From contig NZ_JADYWL010000003.1 in assembly GCF_015864825.1 (NCBI RefSeq), positions 186,001 through 250,000 of the forward strand: a stretch of 64,000 nucleotides of DNA, in the 5' to 3' direction. The translations under genes were made by a program, and so were the position numbers. The notes beneath the pieces were generated by a model. It searched no databases and was not told the DNA's origin. It was given only the letters and a program-made list of their open reading frames with translations. Each line of letters begins with the position of its first letter. The first letter of the stretch is position 1. The DNA is from Psychrobacter sp. NZS113. GTDB lineage: Bacteria > Pseudomonadota > Gammaproteobacteria > Pseudomonadales > Moraxellaceae. Below are positions 46,187 through 54,847 of the stretch, in pieces.

Positions 46187-46446
46187 AAATAGAAGCCTCA
46201 AAAAATGAATAATATAAATTCGAACTATATTACTGTGACGTTCTTTTATCAATCTTTATTTAATCTACTTCCGTCGATGAATACTAAACCTTAAAATAGT
46301 GTCTTTACATCAACTTATTTATTATTCAATACCTGAAAAAAACAAAAGGCTAACAGTCTATGACTGTCAGCCCTTTATCATTACATTCATTTCTCAATAC
46401 CAATTCACTGACTAAACACCTTATATATTTATGCCGTCAAAATATA

Positions 46447-48078
46447 CTACGATATATTCAATAAGGCATCGCCATGATCATCACGTAAATCCTTTTTCAC
46501 CATTTTTCCAGCACCGTTAAGCAATATACTCTCTACAAAAATAACTTTATCTGGTATCTGCCAACTGGCTATTTTATCCTCATAAAAGCTCAGTACTTGC
46601 ACTTCATCGATTTCTGAATCTTCTTCTTTTACAACGATCAATATTGGACGCTCGCCCCACTTTTTATGCTTTGCCGCAATGGCCGCCGCGATTTTTATTT
46701 CCGGATGCGCGACGGCGATGTTCTCAAGTTCTACCGAAGATATCCATTCGCCACCAGATTTTATCAAGTCTTTTGAGCGATCACGGATATTCATATAACC
46801 ATCTGCGTCAATGGTGGCAATATCACCTGTATCGAACCAACCGTCTTCAGTAATGGCGTCCGGGTTCTCTGTGTAATAATCATTGATAATCCAGTGCCCC
46901 TTAATCTGCAAACGACCCTGAGACAGACCATCTTCTTTTACAAGCTTGGATGGCTCGTCAGTGTCTATCAGACGTAGCTGAACGCCATAAGGCGGACGAC
47001 CCTGAGACTTGCGTAAATCATTAATCTCTTCTTTACTCAGTGATTTATGCTTGGCTTTTATTTGATTCATCGTCCCAAGCGGACTGGTTTCAGTCATGCC
47101 CCAGCCATGTACCGCATCGCAGTTGAAATCTTCTCTAAATGTTTTGATAACTGACGGTGGACACGCTGCGCCACCAACGATAGTGCGCGTCATACTTTCA
47201 AGCTTACTGCCTTTAGACTTTGCGGCAGTCAATAGGCTTTGCCAAATCGTCGGAACGCCTAAGGCAACTGTTACCTGATAATCATCAATGAGAGAGACCA
47301 GACTGTCACCGTCTAGATTGGGGCCAGGCAATATGAGAGAGCAACCTGTTAATGCAGCAGCATAAGGAGTGCCCCATGCATTGACATGAAACATAGGTAC
47401 TACTGGTAATAAAACATCTTGCGCAGATAGTGCTGAGACGTCAGGCATACATAATGCCATTGCGTGAAGTACAGAAGAGCGATGAGTGTATAAAATACCT
47501 TTAGGATTGCCTGTCGTGCCTGAGGTATAACATAAGGAGCTGGCAGTAGCCTCATCAAGTTGAGGCCACTCAAAATCAGGAGAATGCGCTGCTAGCAACT
47601 CGTCAAAGAACAGTACATTCGGTAACTGCTCTACGACCTTCTCATTTCTAGCGCTCAAGCAAATAAAATGCTCAACACCTTTGATGTCTTCCTTAATTGC
47701 CATAATCAACGGCAAAAAGGTCACATCAAAGAACAATACGCGGTCGTCAGCATCGTTGATAATATAGCTGAGCTGTTCGGGGAATAAGCGAGGATTAATG
47801 GTGTGGCAAACCATACCACTACCCGAAATCGCATACCACGCTTCTAAGTGACGATGATTATTCCAAGCCAGCGTAGCGATTCGTTCTGAGGACCTTAATC
47901 CAAGTGTAGCCAGCGCATTGGCCAAACGTTTTGAATTGTTTGACACGCTAAGCCAGTCAGTATGCGTTATCTGTCCATCTACTTCTTTGGAGACGACTGC
48001 TGTATCACCATGATAGCGTGCAGCATGTTCAATAAGACCACTGATCAGCAATGGCTGATACATCATTTTTCCTAACAT
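46447..48078 (-). CDS. Acyl-CoA synthetase (AMP-dependent ligase, AlkK-like)
   Basis: 543 residues, typical length. Motifs: SLCYTSGTTGNPKGILYTHRS (P-loop, given here in part: YTSGTTGNPKG), GWGMTETSP, WFDTGDIATID, IRDRSKDLIKSGGEWIS and the terminal GAGKMVKKDLR with the catalytic Lys. It activates medium or long-chain fatty acids to acyl-CoA. AGGG precedes the first ATG; a second start five codons in is possible. Last host gene before the prophage. Confidence 0.93.
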   Translation of the reverse strand: MLGKMMYQPLLISGLIEHAARYHGDTAVVSKEVDGQITHTDWLSVSNNSKRLANALATLGLRSSERIATLAWNNHRHLEAWYAISGSGMVCHTINPRLFPEQLSYIINDADDRVLFFDVTFLPLIMAIKEDIKGVEHFICLSARNEKVVEQLPNVLFFDELLAAHSPDFEWPQLDEATASSLCYTSGTTGNPKGILYTHRSSVLHAMALCMPDVSALSAQDVLLPVVPMFHVNAWGTPYAAALTGCSLILPGPNLDGDSLVSLIDDYQVTVALGVPTIWQSLLTAAKSKGSKLESMTRTIVGGAACPPSVIKTFREDFNCDAVHGWGMTETSPLGTMNQIKAKHKSLSKEEINDLRKSQGRPPYGVQLRLIDTDEPSKLVKEDGLSQGRLQIKGHWIINDYYTENPDAITEDGWFDTGDIATIDADGYMNIRDRSKDLIKSGGEWISSVELENIAVAHPEIKIAAAIAAKHKKWGERPILIVVKEEDSEIDEVQVLSFYEDKIASWQIPDKVIFVESILLNGAGKMVKKDLRDDHGDALLNIS

Positions 48079-48294
48079 AATACATTCCCTGTAGTTGTTT
48101 GAACGTCAGCTTACTCTTATTGGTATATCATCTGATACTCCGAATAGGCCACAATTAAGAATAATCAGAATTATTGGTTAAAACAAGCGAATATTATGAC
48201 CTCAATTGATGAAAAAATAATGTTTGCTCTCCTAGACTCCAGCTCTCAACGGTAGCTCATTGTCATTTTAGATAGAAACACATAAAATTTAGAC

Positions 48295-48330
48295 AAAAAA
48301 AATCCGACCACATTGAGTGATCGAATTTTT
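48295..48330 (-). terminator. Terminator of the gene whose 3' end lies at 48337
   Basis: On the - strand TTCGATCAC...GTGGTCGGA folds and is followed by eight T. It sits 7 bases past a CCA-ended RNA gene end, as expected for an RNA gene terminator. Confidence 0.8.
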
Positions 48331-48336
48331 AATATT

Positions 48337-48351
48337 TGGTGGAGATGGCGG
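48337..48351 (-). other. Prophage attachment site (attL): displaced 3' end of tmRNA-like gene
   Basis: On the - strand the sequence reads CCGCCATCTCCACCA. The tmRNA 3' end of E. coli is CCGCCAGCTCCACCA, one base different. A full RNA gene does not extend to the right (upstream side), where the sequence becomes unrelated after 48352. A terminator follows on the expected side. This is the pattern left when a prophage integrates in the 3' end of an RNA gene; the intact gene should lie at the other end of the prophage, outside the window. tmRNA rather than tRNA is a best guess. Confidence 0.6.
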
Positions 48352-48753
48352 AAACTAAACTATCAATTCAAGTTATTGATAACAAACGTTATTAATAAAA
48401 TTAAAACAGACGATACCAACCATAATACCAACAATCGTTTTTCGTCATCGAATACCTCTAACTCTACCGTATCAGCTCAATAATATTTTGTAATTAAATA
48501 TGAGCATTTTACCCTACTCGCTCAAATTCAAGTTCATTCTCTATTATTAATACCCATCTACTATACTTGCATCTGTGGTGGCTATGTACGTCAAGCATTC
48601 CATATTATGACTCCAATATATTACCAACTATAAATATAAAAAACTGCATTGACACTTAATAGCTTGACGTAGCTTATAGGTGCTCAACGATGTTGCTCAA
48701 ATCTCACTAATCGGTTAAAGTTGGGTAAATATAAAATTGGCTGATGGTGTGTA
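48352..48753. other. Non-coding left end of the prophage
   Basis: About 400 bp with no open frame of note and no integrase. AT-rich; presumably includes the promoter of the next + strand gene. Confidence 0.4.
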
Positions 48754-49356
48754 ATGGAAATTAAGAAAATAATAATTATAGCTGTCATATTGCTTTTAAG
48801 CATTATTGGCTTTAACTATTACAATAGCGCCCAATCTGCTAGAAAGATAGCGGATCGAACTTCTGAAACCGAGGCTTTGCGTGCCGATCTTGCTCAAGCC
48901 GAAAATGACAAGGTAAAACAGGCAAAAATCCAGCAGCAGCAGTTAGAGTTTGAAGCAATGCCTGAAAAAGCACAGCAGATAATCGCAGCTAAAGAATCTG
49001 AACCACAGCCAGATATTGAATACCAAAATATTAATTTTGAGAAAGAAGATAGGGCTAAGCTTGATGAGATTATGGGTAGATGGACTGACGCTAGCGCCAT
49101 TGCAAGCAGAACATCTAGAATAGCTTTGCCAGCAGTGGTTAAGGACATGCAATCGATAAAGCGTGAAGTAGATAAACTCAGTGTTACACCTTGCCTCACA
49201 AGAGCACAAGCCAACCTGATGGCAGCTATGGAATCTGAAATAACCATGTATTTAAAGTTTATGTCTGACTCTAAAGCTGATATTTCAGGAGATATGATGG
49301 AGGTTTATAAAGCTCAAGAACAGTATTACCTAATAATTAAAAAGTGTACTGATTAG
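48754..49356 (+). CDS. Membrane-anchored hypothetical protein (possible prophage cargo)
   Basis: 200 residues: one N-terminal helix (residues ~5-22) followed by a charged, probably coiled-coil stretch (~35-80, rich in Glu/Gln/Lys) and a helical C-terminal domain with CLTRAQAN and KKCTD cysteines. Faces the periplasm if the anchor is signal-like. No family recognised. + strand, opposite to phage genes, so it is likely a cargo (moron) gene together with the next one. Confidence 0.65.
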   Translation: MEIKKIIIIAVILLLSIIGFNYYNSAQSARKIADRTSETEALRADLAQAENDKVKQAKIQQQQLEFEAMPEKAQQIIAAKESEPQPDIEYQNINFEKEDRAKLDEIMGRWTDASAIASRTSRIALPAVVKDMQSIKREVDKLSVTPCLTRAQANLMAAMESEITMYLKFMSDSKADISGDMMEVYKAQEQYYLIIKKCTD

Positions 49357-49399
49357 CTTGAATTACTTTCATTGATTGAATCAACTTCTGGTGAATAAT

Positions 49400-50299
49400 A
49401 TGGCACAACAAGTTTATTGCAGTAACTGCGGATCAACAACGGCCCCCAAAAGAGCTGGCAGTATAATTATTACGTTAATATTAGTTTGGTTCGCCTTTTT
49501 CCCAGCTGTCATTTATGAAATCTGGCGCGGGAAAAATAAAAGATGCCGAACTTGCAGTAGTCCATCTATTATGCCATTAAGCTCACCGGCAGCTCAGCAA
49601 GCAATAAAGCGCCAAGAAGAGTCGCTAAGACAACAAGATAAAAAAAGTAGTGGGTCTTTAATGGATGAGTCGGATTACTGGAAGCAGCAACCTAAAATAG
49701 AACCTAAACTACCGCCTGAGTTACCGCCAACTGAAACATATGCAATCGATAAAAACATCACTGGCGGCTTGATTGAGTTCTTTGGGTTACAGGGGTGGTA
49801 CCAAGCTACTTTTAACGATGAGCAAAAGCATAGATTGGAAGAGCTATTTGGCACAGTGTCTGGCAACAAACTAGCTTCAGGTCCAGTGCGCTTTAAGTTT
49901 GCCAATGTGGATGTGTTGCAATTTCTTTATGATCTAGAAGAGAAACTTAAGTCGCAAAAATTCAGCGATATCTATAAGTTGGTAGATGAACAGTACAAAA
50001 TAGAAGCTGGCAAGTTCTGTAAAATTGATAATAAGAGATGGGATAACGAAAAATACTATAAATCATGGTTTTCACTTATGAAATATAGGATTGACGCTCT
50101 CAATAAATTAAAAGCCGATAACTACTTTACTGATGGTCAGTTTGATGTGGTTGACGATAACTTTACCACTCAGACCTGCTTAGATATCAACAATAAAGGG
50201 TTTAAAATATTAAATGGCGATTTGGACCGCGCCTTTGATCAGCATTTCCTTGAGCCTATAGAAGGTTGCCGTTGCACAGTGCGAGGTTATAGAGGTTAA
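49400..50299 (+). CDS. Zinc-ribbon membrane protein, unknown function (possible prophage cargo)
   Basis: 299 residues from the ATG at 49400 (GGTG upstream). The N-terminus has a zinc ribbon split by a membrane helix: YCSNCGS, helix (~18-38), then CRTCSS. A Gln/Pro-rich linker leads to a soluble C-terminal domain with FCKIDNKRWDNEKYYKSW and Cys residues near the end (EGCRCTVRGY). No homologue recalled. Co-directional with the preceding gene, 43 bp apart, and ended by a terminator, so the pair is an independent unit that could be an accessory or defence locus. Confidence 0.65.
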   Translation: MAQQVYCSNCGSTTAPKRAGSIIITLILVWFAFFPAVIYEIWRGKNKRCRTCSSPSIMPLSSPAAQQAIKRQEESLRQQDKKSSGSLMDESDYWKQQPKIEPKLPPELPPTETYAIDKNITGGLIEFFGLQGWYQATFNDEQKHRLEELFGTVSGNKLASGPVRFKFANVDVLQFLYDLEEKLKSQKFSDIYKLVDEQYKIEAGKFCKIDNKRWDNEKYYKSWFSLMKYRIDALNKLKADNYFTDGQFDVVDDNFTTQTCLDINNKGFKILNGDLDRAFDQHFLEPIEGCRCTVRGYRG

Positions 50300-50302
50300 A
50301 CA

Positions 50303-50331
50303 AAACCCACCATTTAGCCGGTGGGTTTTTT
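50303..50331 (+). terminator. Rho-independent terminator after the cargo pair
   Basis: AAACCCACC pairs with GGTGGGTTT over ATTTAGCC, then T-run. Confidence 0.9.
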
Positions 50332-50351
50332 ATTGGCCAATTAACTAAAGC

Positions 50352-50856
50352 GTTCATCGTCATGATGAGCCTGGTATCACTATCCAAAGTTGGACAGTGC
50401 TATCAACTTGCCACCCTTGCTCAACTTTGAGCATGGCTTAGTCGCTTCAGACATCCTCAATTTGAGGGGGTTAAGTTACCATTAACCATCATGGTGAACC
50501 CTCCCGACTTTTGAGGAAGGGTCGGATTTGCTCGTCTATCATCTATTACAGCCGCAATAAGTTTGCCTAGGCTAATTTATTGCTGATAGCTTGGAAGCGA
50601 TTACCCCTACCCAAATTTGAGCAGGGGTAAAGGTAAGTTATTGATTTAAATTAACTTCCGCCATTGGTGGAAGTTGTTTATCTATCCTCAATGTGAGGAT
50701 GGACGTACCTATTCCGCATTTCAAATGCGGAACCCTGATAATAAAGGGCTTATATCGGCGTTACCGTGTAACGTGCCAGCCTTCATGGGACATTTCTACC
50801 AAACCAAGGGCCGCATTCTAAATACCTCCCTTGCTAGCATTTCAAATGCAGGCAAG
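50352..50856. repeat. Cluster of short hairpins with mostly 3-nt loops
   Basis: At least ten small inverted repeats lie in about 500 bp: 50352-50370, 50378-50399, 50419-50432, 50455-50467, 50482-50498, 50601-50630, 50653-50675, 50684-50700, 50712-50732, 50759-50773 and 50830-50856. Examples are ATCCTCA-atg-TGAGGAT, TTCCGCATT-tca-AATGCGGAA and CGTTAC-cgt-GTAACG. Stems differ in sequence; several contain G-T pairs, which suggests folding as RNA. No gene is called here. Confidence 0.65.
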
Positions 50857-50879
50857 ATGGCGCGTATTCCTCCTGTATG

Positions 50880-51074
50880 TCATTCACCTTTTATTTTCGG
50901 ATCAGTATCAATACCAACGATAGCGTCAATTTTAACTTTAAGCCATTTATTAGGCCGGCCCTTAATATCCGGCTCAGGTAAAAAACCTGATTTTCTACGT
51001 TGGGCCAATGTGTCATCTGATCGCCATTGGAATATCTGCTTAATATCTTGAGTCGTGTAATAAATACCTTTCAT
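50880..51074 (-). CDS. Small AlpA/MerR-like DNA-binding protein
   Basis: 64 residues from the ATG at 51074, with AGGA upstream. It reads GIYYTTQDIKQIFQWRSDDTL then RRKSGFLPEPDIKGRPNKWL, the winged-helix pattern of AlpA/excisionase-type regulators (helix-turn-helix, then RxGxLP turn and Trp in the wing). Probably regulates phage genes or assists excision. Confidence 0.7.
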   Translation of the reverse strand: MKGIYYTTQDIKQIFQWRSDDTLAQRRKSGFLPEPDIKGRPNKWLKVKIDAIVGIDTDPKIKGE

Positions 51075-51750
51075 GTGAATGGTTCCTAGGTCAGTTAAAT
51101 TGTAATACCTTTTGAGCATCTCGGTTTGATATGCAAACGACTAATGCAGATGAAAGGTATCAAAATCTTGGTGACATTTAAAATGCTGGCAAGATCATTC
51201 TACTTCTTGCCTTATCAAAAGTCGTTGCTTCTGCCACTGAGTACAAAAGCTGCCGTAGGTTTGGGGTATGCTATTTTTTAGCACACCCCCCAATGGGGAT
51301 TGTTCAGTAATTCCGCGAGCTGCAAGGGTTTTGAATAACAACATTTAACAACAGGCAATCTTGCTTACCTGAGAATAAATAGAGCTGAGTTGCTACGCCG
51401 TTAGCTGACTTAATCCCATTCACCAGTGGTGGTTTGGTCTAAGTGATTGATTTATTTAACTTCCATCACTGGTAGACATTGGATAAAACCTTTCAATGTT
51501 AATGATTGTTAATGATTTGAGTATAAGGTTTTATAAGAAGTTGTAACCTGAAGTTTACTGTAGCGGTAAACCCTTACCACGGCGATGAAAGGTGGACTGC
51601 GCCGCTAATACCTCCTAACGACCTAGGTATTCGCCATCATGTCGTAAACCCCGTAGTTTATGCCTTCTAATCTAGATAGTTGCACCTTGGTCAGATTTGA
51701 AATCCAAGCAAGACCCACCCCCCAAACTCGGGGAGTGCCAAGTACTAGGA
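51075..51750. other. Phage intergenic region with further hairpins
   Basis: About 675 bp with no confident gene. CACC-agt-GGTG at 51421-51431 belongs to the hairpin family. A degenerate form of the AACTTCC...GGAAGTT hairpin is at about 51459-51483. Confidence 0.45.
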
Positions 51751-52242
51751 CTAAGATTTGCTAATAGCCCTAGCAACGTGGCGAGATAATGCAGGGGCAG
51801 TAAATCTAACCACTGTTGGCTTGGGTGTCGTTGGGTTTACGATGCCCTGTAAAGCGTGGTTAACCTTATGCTTGTTGGTGAACGCCTCGCCTACTTCCTT
51901 GGCTGCCTGTTCTAATAGTTTCGCTGCTAACGGCCTGTTTTTAGACTCCAGTGCCCCTCGCGCCATATTATCAAGCATCTTTAACCTGTAAGCCTTATTG
52001 GCAATTGGTATAGAGTTGATTTCATCGTTGAAGTCTTTGCGATGCTTTACGAATAGCTGTTGCCACTTATCAGACAAATTAACTCCGGACGCTTTCTCAG
52101 GATCATACTTTGCAACCTGCTGTCTTGTAACTTTCAATCCGTCAAATTCTTGATTGACGGCATCAACAACTTCGGAGGGAGTCATATAGGTGGCGAGCCC
52201 TCTCACGATATAGGCTTTAACCTTAGTACTCAGTGCTGCCAT
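51751..52242 (-). CDS. DUF2280 protein (terminase small-subunit-like)
   Basis: 163 residues. The opening MAALSTKVKAYIVRGLATY, TPSEVVDAVNQEF, VTRQQVAKYDPEKA and the later AAKLLEQAAKEVGEAFTNK are the DUF2280 pattern. These proteins occur in prophages of Moraxellaceae and pseudomonads beside terminase genes. The N-terminal helix-turn-helix is expected to bind DNA at packaging sites. No large terminase is adjacent in the window, which is unusual. GAGG precedes the ATG. Confidence 0.8.
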   Translation of the reverse strand: MAALSTKVKAYIVRGLATYMTPSEVVDAVNQEFDGLKVTRQQVAKYDPEKASGVNLSDKWQQLFVKHRKDFNDEINSIPIANKAYRLKMLDNMARGALESKNRPLAAKLLEQAAKEVGEAFTNKHKVNHALQGIVNPTTPKPTVVRFTAPALSRHVARAISKS

Positions 52243-52890
52243 AATGCCTCCTCGTATCTCTAAGTAAACCTAAATGGCGCTTAGCTTACATTCATTGTTG
52301 TGCTTTATTATACTTTTTTGGCTGGCTTTAAATTATTTCCAACCATAACAATTAATAACAGGTTGAGCGCAAAAATATTTTGCATATCAACTGTGATCAA
52401 AATGGTGATGGCTATCTTAAGCCATCCAACGTGTCAGCAAATCAAAACCCATTTCCCGATAAACATTTATAAACATCGATATACTTTTCTATACTCTTTT
52501 AGCTTGCTGCAGAAAGCATTTGAACCATAACATTTGATAACATCCTCAAGTGTAAAATTAGTATTTTTTAGTAATTCACGGTTCAACTTTCTTCAACAAT
52601 TCTCAGTATCAGCAACTTATGCCAACCTCAACATTTCCAACATGCTGTAATGGGTGTCACGATTTCCGTTATACCTATAACTTTACGTCCTGATTCGCTC
52701 AATTTTGAGCCCATCTACCTTGTGTTTTAACAGTTCTTTTTATTGACAGCATAGAGTAGCTGAAACTGGTCGCAAGTGGCTGCAATCGTTAGGCGTAAGG
52801 GCTTTCACCTGCCTGCACGCTATTGCGCCTTGCTAATCCGTCAATGTCCTGTCAATAATCTAAGCGTATGATGATGGATGAAGGCAACTG
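52243..52890. other. Phage intergenic region with repeats, possible origin or control zone
   Basis: About 650 bp without a gene. It has two AACCATAACA-NTTNATAACA repeats (near 52341 and 52522), a hairpin GCTCAA-tt-TTGAGC (52697-52710) and one copy of a 116-bp repeat (52741-52856). The repeats would suit a replication or regulator-binding zone; no proof. Confidence 0.4.
52741..52856. repeat. 116-bp prophage direct repeat, copy 1
   Basis: Aligns without gaps to 54373-54488: 90 of 116 positions identical by hand count, most differences being transitions. It includes a conserved 22-bp block (core GCCTGCACGCTATTGCGCCT). Inside are two spaced AGTNGCTG units 18 bp apart. Confidence 0.8.
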
Positions 52891-53121
52891 CTACAGATTT
52901 AAGTCGTCCAGCAACTCAATACCAACTGCCTTGGCTGCCATCAACCCTCTAATGAATGACTTGGTCATCTGTGCATTATCATCTTTGGTCAGCTCCACCC
53001 TGTCCGTATCGACTGTAAGCATCTCCAACCAGTCAGTATTGATGCTAGGGTCAATATCTTTGATTGCGTATCTTGCTTGATCTGATTTATACATGGCGGT
53101 TATTTCACACATCTCATTCAA
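52891..53121 (-). CDS. Small phage protein, unknown
   Basis: 76 residues, soluble and acidic (DIDPSINTDWLEML; AQMTKSFIRGLMAAKAVGIE). Starts with ATGA overlapping the stop of the upstream regulator gene by four bases, so the two are translationally coupled. Family not recognised. Confidence 0.6.
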   Translation of the reverse strand: MNEMCEITAMYKSDQARYAIKDIDPSINTDWLEMLTVDTDRVELTKDDNAQMTKSFIRGLMAAKAVGIELLDDLNL

Positions 53122-53330
53122 GGGTTATTGCTAAGTCTTCTGTTAAATTCCAGCAAATCACTATTCTTAAAATAATTCTTACTAAATAAGATGACCGGCT
53201 TTGGAAACTCTCCTTTATCCCAATAGCGCCTCAATGTGCTTGTACTTACATCGTACAGTTTTGCGACACCTGCCAGGGTGGTAAATCCATCTGGGTTCAA
53301 CCCTTCGGTTTGTTCATTTTTCTCAATCAC
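53118..53330 (-). CDS. AlpA-like DNA-binding regulator
   Basis: 70 residues, GTG start with GAGGTGACAG upstream. FTTLAGVAKLYDVSTSTLRRYWDKGEFPKPV is shown in part by VAKLYDVSTSTLRRYWDKGE and EFPKPVILF: helix-turn-helix plus the RxGxFPxP turn of AlpA/excisionase proteins. Coupled to the gene downstream. Confidence 0.78.
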   Translation of the reverse strand: MIEKNEQTEGLNPDGFTTLAGVAKLYDVSTSTLRRYWDKGEFPKPVILFSKNYFKNSDLLEFNRRLSNNP

Positions 53331-53399
53331 CTGTCACCTCGCTTAATAATCTGTTTGCAGGTTCATCACTATGATGAACCTTATTTCATCACAACTCAT

Positions 53400-53630
53400 T
53401 TATAAATCTTGCTGAGTTAACCGGCTTACTTTTATTGGCACTGCGTACTTCCACTTGCGACCATCCTGATCTGTGAAAGCATTGCCATCATAAGATACTA
53501 TTCGCTTACTACAAATGTCACGCATAGCATCGTTATCACTGGTAGTGCTAACTGAACAAAGAATGTCTTTGAAGTCGTGTTTAAACAGCATCTTAGTGAA
53601 GTCGCTGCCTTGTGGGTTTCCTATAGTCAT
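53400..53630 (-). CDS. Small phage protein, unknown
   Basis: 76 residues with one central Cys pair (DILCSVS; RDICSKR) and a C-terminal YAVPIKVSRLTQQDL. Weak ribosome site (GAGCGAC). The start overlaps the region of a 10-bp-stem hairpin (53658-53680) that lies just upstream. No family known. Confidence 0.5.
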   Translation of the reverse strand: MTIGNPQGSDFTKMLFKHDFKDILCSVSTTSDNDAMRDICSKRIVSYDGNAFTDQDGRKWKYAVPIKVSRLTQQDL

Positions 53631-53684
53631 ATCGTCGCTCGCTTTGTCGTTGTTTGCACGTTCACTCAGTGGGTGAACGTAGCT

Positions 53685-53999
53685 CTATGCCATATCTTCG
53701 TTGATACTGTCACCTACGTGCAAAGCATTGTAGAGCTTTATCTCAGCCACCTTTATCAGCGCTTCACGCATAGCATACCCATAAGTCTTGGTGGCATCGG
53801 CGTAGAGAAGTCGATCTTCATTATTCTGTTCTTGCCAGCCGGTAATCTTCTGCAGGAGCTCAGCGCAATAAGCATCCATCTTTTCATCGAACAACGGCAT
53901 ATCGGCAGTGGGTGTGCTTCCAATACCAACTTTGGCCATAATGGCGTCAAAATTTTGGCTGCTGGCTTGTACGTCATCTTGTCTGTCCTGATTAATCAT
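53685..53999 (-). CDS. Small phage protein, unknown
   Basis: 104 residues, helical, acidic at the C-terminus, without signal peptide. GAGGA precedes the ATG. Mid-region ELLQKITGWQEQNNEDRLLY. No family recognised. Part of the block of small genes lying between the two 116-bp repeats. Confidence 0.6.
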   Translation of the reverse strand: MINQDRQDDVQASSQNFDAIMAKVGIGSTPTADMPLFDEKMDAYCAELLQKITGWQEQNNEDRLLYADATKTYGYAMREALIKVAEIKLYNALHVGDSINEDMA

Positions 54000-54012
54000 A
54001 ATTCCATCCTCT

Positions 54013-54213
54013 TCACATCATTTTGTGTTTTTTACGCGTTACCGGTAACGAATCTGCACCCGACTCCAATCCTGAAACGTAAGTTGATTTGCAGATTCTT
54101 TTAGCTTGGTAGCTATCATCGGCTATTCTAAAAACAACCTTTTCATGCTTTTGCGATCGTAAGTTTCTGATCAGTAATTTGTAGTTCGCTATAGTAGGTT
54201 TTTGATATGACAT
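54013..54213 (-). CDS. Small basic phage protein, unknown
   Basis: 66 residues from the ATG at 54213 (AAGGG eight bases upstream; the ATG two codons before is too close to it). Lys/Arg rich (NLRSQKHEKVVFRIAD; VTRKKHKMM), possibly nucleic-acid binding. No family recognised. Thirteen bases from the next gene. Confidence 0.55.
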   Translation of the reverse strand: MSYQKPTIANYKLLIRNLRSQKHEKVVFRIADDSYQAKRICKSTYVSGLESGADSLPVTRKKHKMM

Positions 54214-54231
54214 GCTCATGACCCTTATGCT

Positions 54232-54342
54232 TCATATATTTGGGTTGTGCTGCGGTTTTGGTGGTGATAAAGAAGGTTTATCGGCAAAGTCTTTATAATC
54301 CTGCTCACTATCGAACTCATTCCAATGGCTTACGTAAGCCGC
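54232..54342 (-). pseudogene. Possible gene remnant (C-terminal fragment)
   Basis: A 36-codon open stretch ending in a stop, reading like a real protein tail (HWNEFDSEQDYKDFADKP then PPKPQHNPN), but it has no start codon and is cut by a stop at 54343. The 116-bp repeat lies 30 bp further upstream. It may be the tail of a gene cut by the repeat. Confidence 0.35.
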
Positions 54343-54372
54343 CTAAAAATCCACCTTAACTCAGTCATAAAT

Positions 54373-54488
54373 TATTGATAGCATCGAGTAGCTACAACTG
54401 GTTGCAAGTAGCTGCAATCATTAGTTATAAAGGTTTGCGTCTGCCTGCACGCTATTGCGCCTCATTGATTTGTCTATACTCTGTCTAT
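54373..54488. repeat. 116-bp prophage direct repeat, copy 2
   Basis: Same unit and orientation as 52741-52856, 1,632 bp apart. It flanks the block of small genes on the other side. Confidence 0.8.
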
Positions 54489-54699
54489 AGTTGCTCCTGC
54501 TAAAACTTAACGCTCTGTGTGACGTTCTAAGGTATGTATTTTTTAATTATGCTATGTATGCCTTACAAGAGCTATTCGGGCTTAAATTGGCGATATGGCA
54601 TAGCGTGGCGTGTCTCAATTTAAACACTCTTTGAGGGTTAGAACTTATATTGTCCTAACTCCCTCTTGAACGGTTCCTAAATTTAGATCGCTTAGCCCA

Positions 54700-54843
54700 T
54701 CAAGCGTCCCTCCTTCCAAATCCCAACTGGCCATCTACCGTTAATGCTGAATTGTTAAACCTGATTGCCGTATTGGGCTTGCCAGCCTTAGCATCATCAC
54801 GCATTTTTAGCCATTGAGTTTGGTCGACTGTACGATTAATCAC
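54700..54843 (-). CDS. Short phage ORF (47 residues)
   Basis: GTG start five bases after the stop of the upstream gene. It reads NRTVDQTQWLKMRDDAKAGK then RFNNSALTVDGQLGFG. Codon use looks coding. There is only a modest ribosome site (AGGGCAG). Unknown function. Confidence 0.5.
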   Translation of the reverse strand: MINRTVDQTQWLKMRDDAKAGKPNTAIRFNNSALTVDGQLGFGRRDA

Positions 54844-54847
54844 GGCG

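Noticed and set aside
48337..48351. Complete tRNA or tmRNA gene
   Set aside because: Only the last 15 bases match; no acceptor 5' strand or arms can be drawn from the adjoining sequence.
50352..50856. CRISPR array
   Set aside because: The units are palindromes of differing sequence, not identical direct repeats with uniform spacers.
50674..51051. 125-codon + strand frame through the hairpin zone
   Set aside because: It has no clear ribosome site, its second half is antisense to the AlpA-like gene that has one, and its first half is made of hairpin DNA. An Ash-like small protein remains possible but is not supported enough.
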